Made by a program: the position numbers and the translations under genes. The notes below the pieces were generated by a model. That model saw nothing but the letters and a program-made list of their open reading frames with translations. It did not search any database and was not told the origin of the DNA. A DNA stretch of 27,272 nucleotides from JAADHY01 sp964428935 (GTDB taxonomy: Bacteria > Planctomycetota > Planctomycetia > Planctomycetales > Planctomycetaceae): assembly GCA_964428935.1 (NCBI GenBank), contig CAYSAG010000035.1:1-27272 (forward strand), in the 5' to 3' direction. Every line of letters starts with the position of its first letter. Positions within the stretch are counted from its first letter, which is position 1. Below are positions 24,722 to 27,272 of this stretch, in pieces.

Positions 24722-25415
24722 CCGCCCTGCGGTTGGCGTCCCGTTGTCTCTTTCGCCTCTGCTGCCGCGCGTCGAGCGCGCCCAAGTGTCTTTGGTCGGG
24801 AAAAAGGACTGTCGCGTCGGGTGCGAGCGGCGGAGCAGGCTTCTCAGGCGGAGGTCAGCCCGGGCGTCGGGCTGGCGCTGAGCGGTCTGGTACTGCGAGC
24901 AACGGTAGAGTTTGCCGCTCCAGCGGTGCTAGACTGGTTAAGACTTGCCTGGTTTTTGCAACCGGCAAAGTGGCCGCCGACGCTCTGGCCTGCCAGAATT
25001 GTCCAACCTGCTGCAGCCGGCTTTTGCAAGGGGACGGGCCGGTGGCCTCAAGACCCGGTCGGGGTGCGTGGCAACCCGAGGCGCTTGCCGTGTCGGTCCA
25101 GGCCGAGCGTCGCGGTTGGGTCTTGTCGGTCCGGAGGACTGCGGCAGGCGGTGCGGGGTCTGGTTGAGCCGGGAGGGGCGGTTTTTGCGTTTTTGCGGGA
25201 GTCCGAGCGGGCGGGCGGACCGTCCAAAGACGGCGGACGGCGCCGCAAGTTGTTCCGCGGCGACCTCGCGGGACCTAACGCCTCACGGTCCACCGGGACA
25301 CCGCGCCGAGGGGTTGACGAGACTGACGGCCGCAGCACACGTTGCGTCACGTTCTGCTGGCAAGGCGGGCCGGCCGACGGTCGGGCGGGAAAGAGTCTTT
25401 GAGGGGAAACCAACC
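24722..25415. other. Long intergenic region, about 690 bases
   Basis: No convincing gene is present. One frame is open from 24821 to 25402, but its start is poor, the product has no recognisable domain and it ends just before the next gene's ribosome-binding site. A bulged hairpin lies at 24943-24971 (listed separately). The region stays GC-rich. Leader RNA for the downstream secreted protein is possible, but I recognised no known riboswitch. Confidence 0.5.
24943..24971 (+). other. Bulged hairpin in the long intergenic region
   Basis: TTGCC (24945-24949) pairs with GGCAA (24964-24968); after a one-base bulge GGTT (24951-24954) pairs with AACC (24960-24963) around loop TTTGC. The stem can extend outward by AC/GT with a second bulge. 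It is stronger than most chance stems in this window. No T-run follows, so its role is unclear. Confidence 0.35.
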
Positions 25416-27272
25416 ATGCGACGGGTTTGGGTGGCTGCGGGAACTTTGCTGTGCGTGGCGTTCGTTTTTTCGGTGGTCTGGGTGGCAAGTGGAGTTGCGG
25501 CGCCGGACGCCGAGGCGAAGACGGCAGCGAAGGACAAACCCGGTAGGCCGTCGGCGACGCGGGCGGAGAAGACACACGCGGTGAACGCGGCTCGAGGGCG
25601 AACTGGCCCGCGCACGGCCGAGCGAGCCGCTGGCAGAAAGCCACTGGCCGGGAAAGGCTCCTCGTCTGAGCCGTCGGAGTCGTCTCGGCCGTCTGAAAGC
25701 TCGGAGCCGTCCAAACCGTCCCGGCGGTCCGCGAACAGGCACGTCGAGCCGAAGAAGCCCGCCGACTCACAGGCCACCAGCTCCGCCTCAGCCCGCTCGC
25801 AGTCGCCCCGGTCGACGGTCGTCGGCTCGAAGACGCCCCGTCCGGACGACCGTGCCGGCTCCACGCCCGCAACCTCGAAACCAGAGGCCTCCAGCCCACC
25901 GACCGGCCCTCGCCAACCCTCGTCCAGCCAGCCAGCCAGCCCGCCGGAAACCGAGCCAGTCTCGGAGCGAGTCATTTACGTTCCGTACAAGGACTTGCGG
26001 CGCGTTTTCGGCCGTCGGGACGGTGGCGTGTTCTTGCCGTACGCCGACTACGAGCGTCTGTTGCGGCAGGCGGTGGTGGCCGAGCCGACCGGGCCGCCGG
26101 TGGAAGCGGTCATTCGGCAAGCGGACTACCGGGCCGTTGTCGAAGGCCAGGTCGCTCGTGTTTCGGTGGTCTTGTCGGTTCAGGTGTTGAAGTCGCCGTG
26201 GGCCAAGCTGCCGGTTCGGTTCGGGACGGCTGCGGTGGGCCAGGTCCGGTGCGACCGGGGCGAGCTGCTGGTGACGGCTGCCGGCTCGGGCGAGTACGTC
26301 TTCCTGTTTTCGGCGGCCGGTCAGCGGACGGTGCAGGTGGAGTTGTCGGTGCCGGTGGTGAGCGGTCCGGACGGTCGTCGGTTTGAGCTGCAGGTTCCGG
26401 CCGCGGCCAGCGGCACGCTGGAGGTCACGGTTCCTTTGCCCAACCAAAAGCTCACGCTGTCTCCGGCTGGAGTGCTCGTGCAGCGGCAGACCGACTCGAA
26501 GCAGACTCGGTGTGTTTTTCGTCTGGGTGCTTCGGAGCAGTTGGTCGTGCGTTGGGAGCCGGAGCAGGTGGCGGCACCGCCGTCGGAGCCGGTCGCTCGG
26601 GCTTCGAACCTGCTGCAGGCGGTGTTTGAGGGCGGACTGGTCCACATGCTGGCCCAAGTGCAGTACACGCTGCTCCGCGGCCAACTGCAGACGGTGCGGT
26701 TGTCCGTCCCACCCGAGGACCGCGTGTTGGACGTGGTTTGTCCGGACACGCCGGTCAAGGACTGGCGGCTCGAGCCGACAGGGCCGTCTGGAACGCGGGC
26801 GTTGGTGGTGGAGTTTTTCGAGCCGGTTCGCACGAGCGTGACGGTGGAAGTCCGCACGCAGCGGCCGCTGACCGGCGAAGCGGTTCGCGTCGGCGGGCTG
26901 GACGCGTCCGGCCGACCCTACGGTGTCCACCCGTTGGACGTGGTTCACGAGACGGGTCGGGTGTTGTTGACCGTCTCGCCCGAGGCCGAGCTGCTGGTTC
27001 AGAAGCAGCAGGGCATTTTCCGTTCGGCGCTGGAGCGGCTGCCGGCGAAACGGCCGCTGCTTTTCTCCGGCCACAGCGTGCAGTTCGTTTACTACGACCC
27101 GCACTTCGAGCTGAGCGTGCGGGTGCGGCCGCTGCAGCCTCGGCTGACGGTCGAGCAGCAGGCCCGGTTCGTCTTCGGCCGGCGCGAGTTGAAGCTTTAC
27201 GACCAGTTGACCTACTCGGTCGAGCGGGTGGGCGTGTTCGAGCTCAAACTGAAGGTGCCAGCGGGTTTGGTC
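25416..27272 (+). CDS. Secreted protein with long disordered linker and beta-rich body (C-terminus cut off)
   Basis: The first 619 codons from ATG 25416 are present, with GAGGGG at 25401-25406. A signal peptide (residues 1 to about 30) is followed by about 150 residues rich in Ser, Pro, Arg, Lys and Glu, with almost no hydrophobic residues: a disordered linker. From about residue 187 the sequence becomes ordered: ERVIYVPYKDLRRVFGRRDGG, LPYADYERLLRQA, then a long succession of alternating beta strands. I have the impression of a conserved planctomycete secreted family but cannot name it. No catalytic motif, haem or metal site is visible. It may be a cell-surface or envelope protein. The reading frame runs off the right edge, so the length and any C-terminal anchor are unknown. 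Confidence 0.85.
   Translation, partial: MRRVWVAAGTLLCVAFVFSVVWVASGVAAPDAEAKTAAKDKPGRPSATRAEKTHAVNAARGRTGPRTAERAAGRKPLAGKGSSSEPSESSRPSESSEPSKPSRRSANRHVEPKKPADSQATSSASARSQSPRSTVVGSKTPRPDDRAGSTPATSKPEASSPPTGPRQPSSSQPASPPETEPVSERVIYVPYKDLRRVFGRRDGGVFLPYADYERLLRQAVVAEPTGPPVEAVIRQADYRAVVEGQVARVSVVLSVQVLKSPWAKLPVRFGTAAVGQVRCDRGELLVTAAGSGEYVFLFSAAGQRTVQVELSVPVVSGPDGRRFELQVPAAASGTLEVTVPLPNQKLTLSPAGVLVQRQTDSKQTRCVFRLGASEQLVVRWEPEQVAAPPSEPVARASNLLQAVFEGGLVHMLAQVQYTLLRGQLQTVRLSVPPEDRVLDVVCPDTPVKDWRLEPTGPSGTRALVVEFFEPVRTSVTVEVRTQRPLTGEAVRVGGLDASGRPYGVHPLDVVHETGRVLLTVSPEAELLVQKQQGIFRSALERLPAKRPLLFSGHSVQFVYYDPHFELSVRVRPLQPRLTVEQQARFVFGRRELKLYDQLTYSVERVGVFELKLKVPAGLV

Noticed and set aside
24821..25402. A 193-residue frame in the long gap
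   Set aside because: No good start site, no recognisable domain, and it ends at the ribosome-binding site of the next gene. Conservation in relatives would reopen it.
1..27272. CRISPR arrays, insertion sequences, phage or toxin-antitoxin genes
   Set aside because: No regularly spaced repeats, transposase or integrase motifs, terminal inverted repeats or toxin-antitoxin pairs were seen on either strand.

Overview
The window is high-GC bacterial DNA that almost certainly comes from a member of the Planctomycetota. The evidence is the set of families, most of them typical of that phylum: a giant secreted DUF6797/LamG/beta-propeller/c-heme protein, a DUF1549-DUF1553 protein beside a DUF1501 protein and a PPC-domain protein, a free-standing EF-Tu domain-2-like protein, and very large multihaem cytochromes. 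I cannot assign an order or genus from the sequence alone. No rRNA, tRNA, CRISPR array, insertion sequence or phage gene was recognised.

Layout. (1) Positions 1-4271 (minus): the N-terminal 1423 codons of a giant secreted protein with two c-haem motifs, cut by the left edge. (2) Positions 4615-11061 (plus): a small EF-Tu domain-2-like protein, then a secreted trio of DUF1549/DUF1553, Tat-type DUF1501 and double-PPC proteins, each with its own spacer. (3) Positions 11168-13748 (minus): a two-component system of OmpR-type regulator and CusS-like histidine kinase. (4) Positions 14148-23352 (minus): a six-gene respiratory cluster, in transcription order Tat-type Rieske protein, b6-like cytochrome b, enlarged subunit-IV-like protein, 1341-residue octahaem cytochrome c with a coiled-coil stalk, small lipoprotein, dihaem cytochrome c lipoprotein. 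(5) Positions 23591-24721 (plus): a D-glutamate cyclase-family (DUF4392) protein divergent from the Rieske gene. (6) Positions 25416-27272 (plus): a secreted protein with a long disordered linker, cut by the right edge.

The respiratory cluster is the most interesting part. It reads as a quinol:cytochrome c oxidoreductase with a split, b6f-style cytochrome b. The b6-like subunit keeps the residue equivalent to b6 Cys35, which in b6f complexes carries the extra covalent haem ci (cn). The subunit-IV-like protein has several extra membrane helices and APWY where PEWY is expected. The Rieske protein has Phe at the usual Tyr position, which fits a lower-potential, perhaps menaquinol, chain. The electron-accepting side is encoded as ten c-type haems on two proteins, one anchored by a helix and a roughly 170-residue coiled coil, the other by lipid. 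Together with a small lipoprotein this looks like a complete but poorly described complex.

Codon use is unusual. Isoleucine favours ATT although other two-fold C/T codons are C-ending, and Asp is almost always GAC, so the trinucleotide GAT/ATC seems avoided on both strands. The respiratory cluster departs from this partly.
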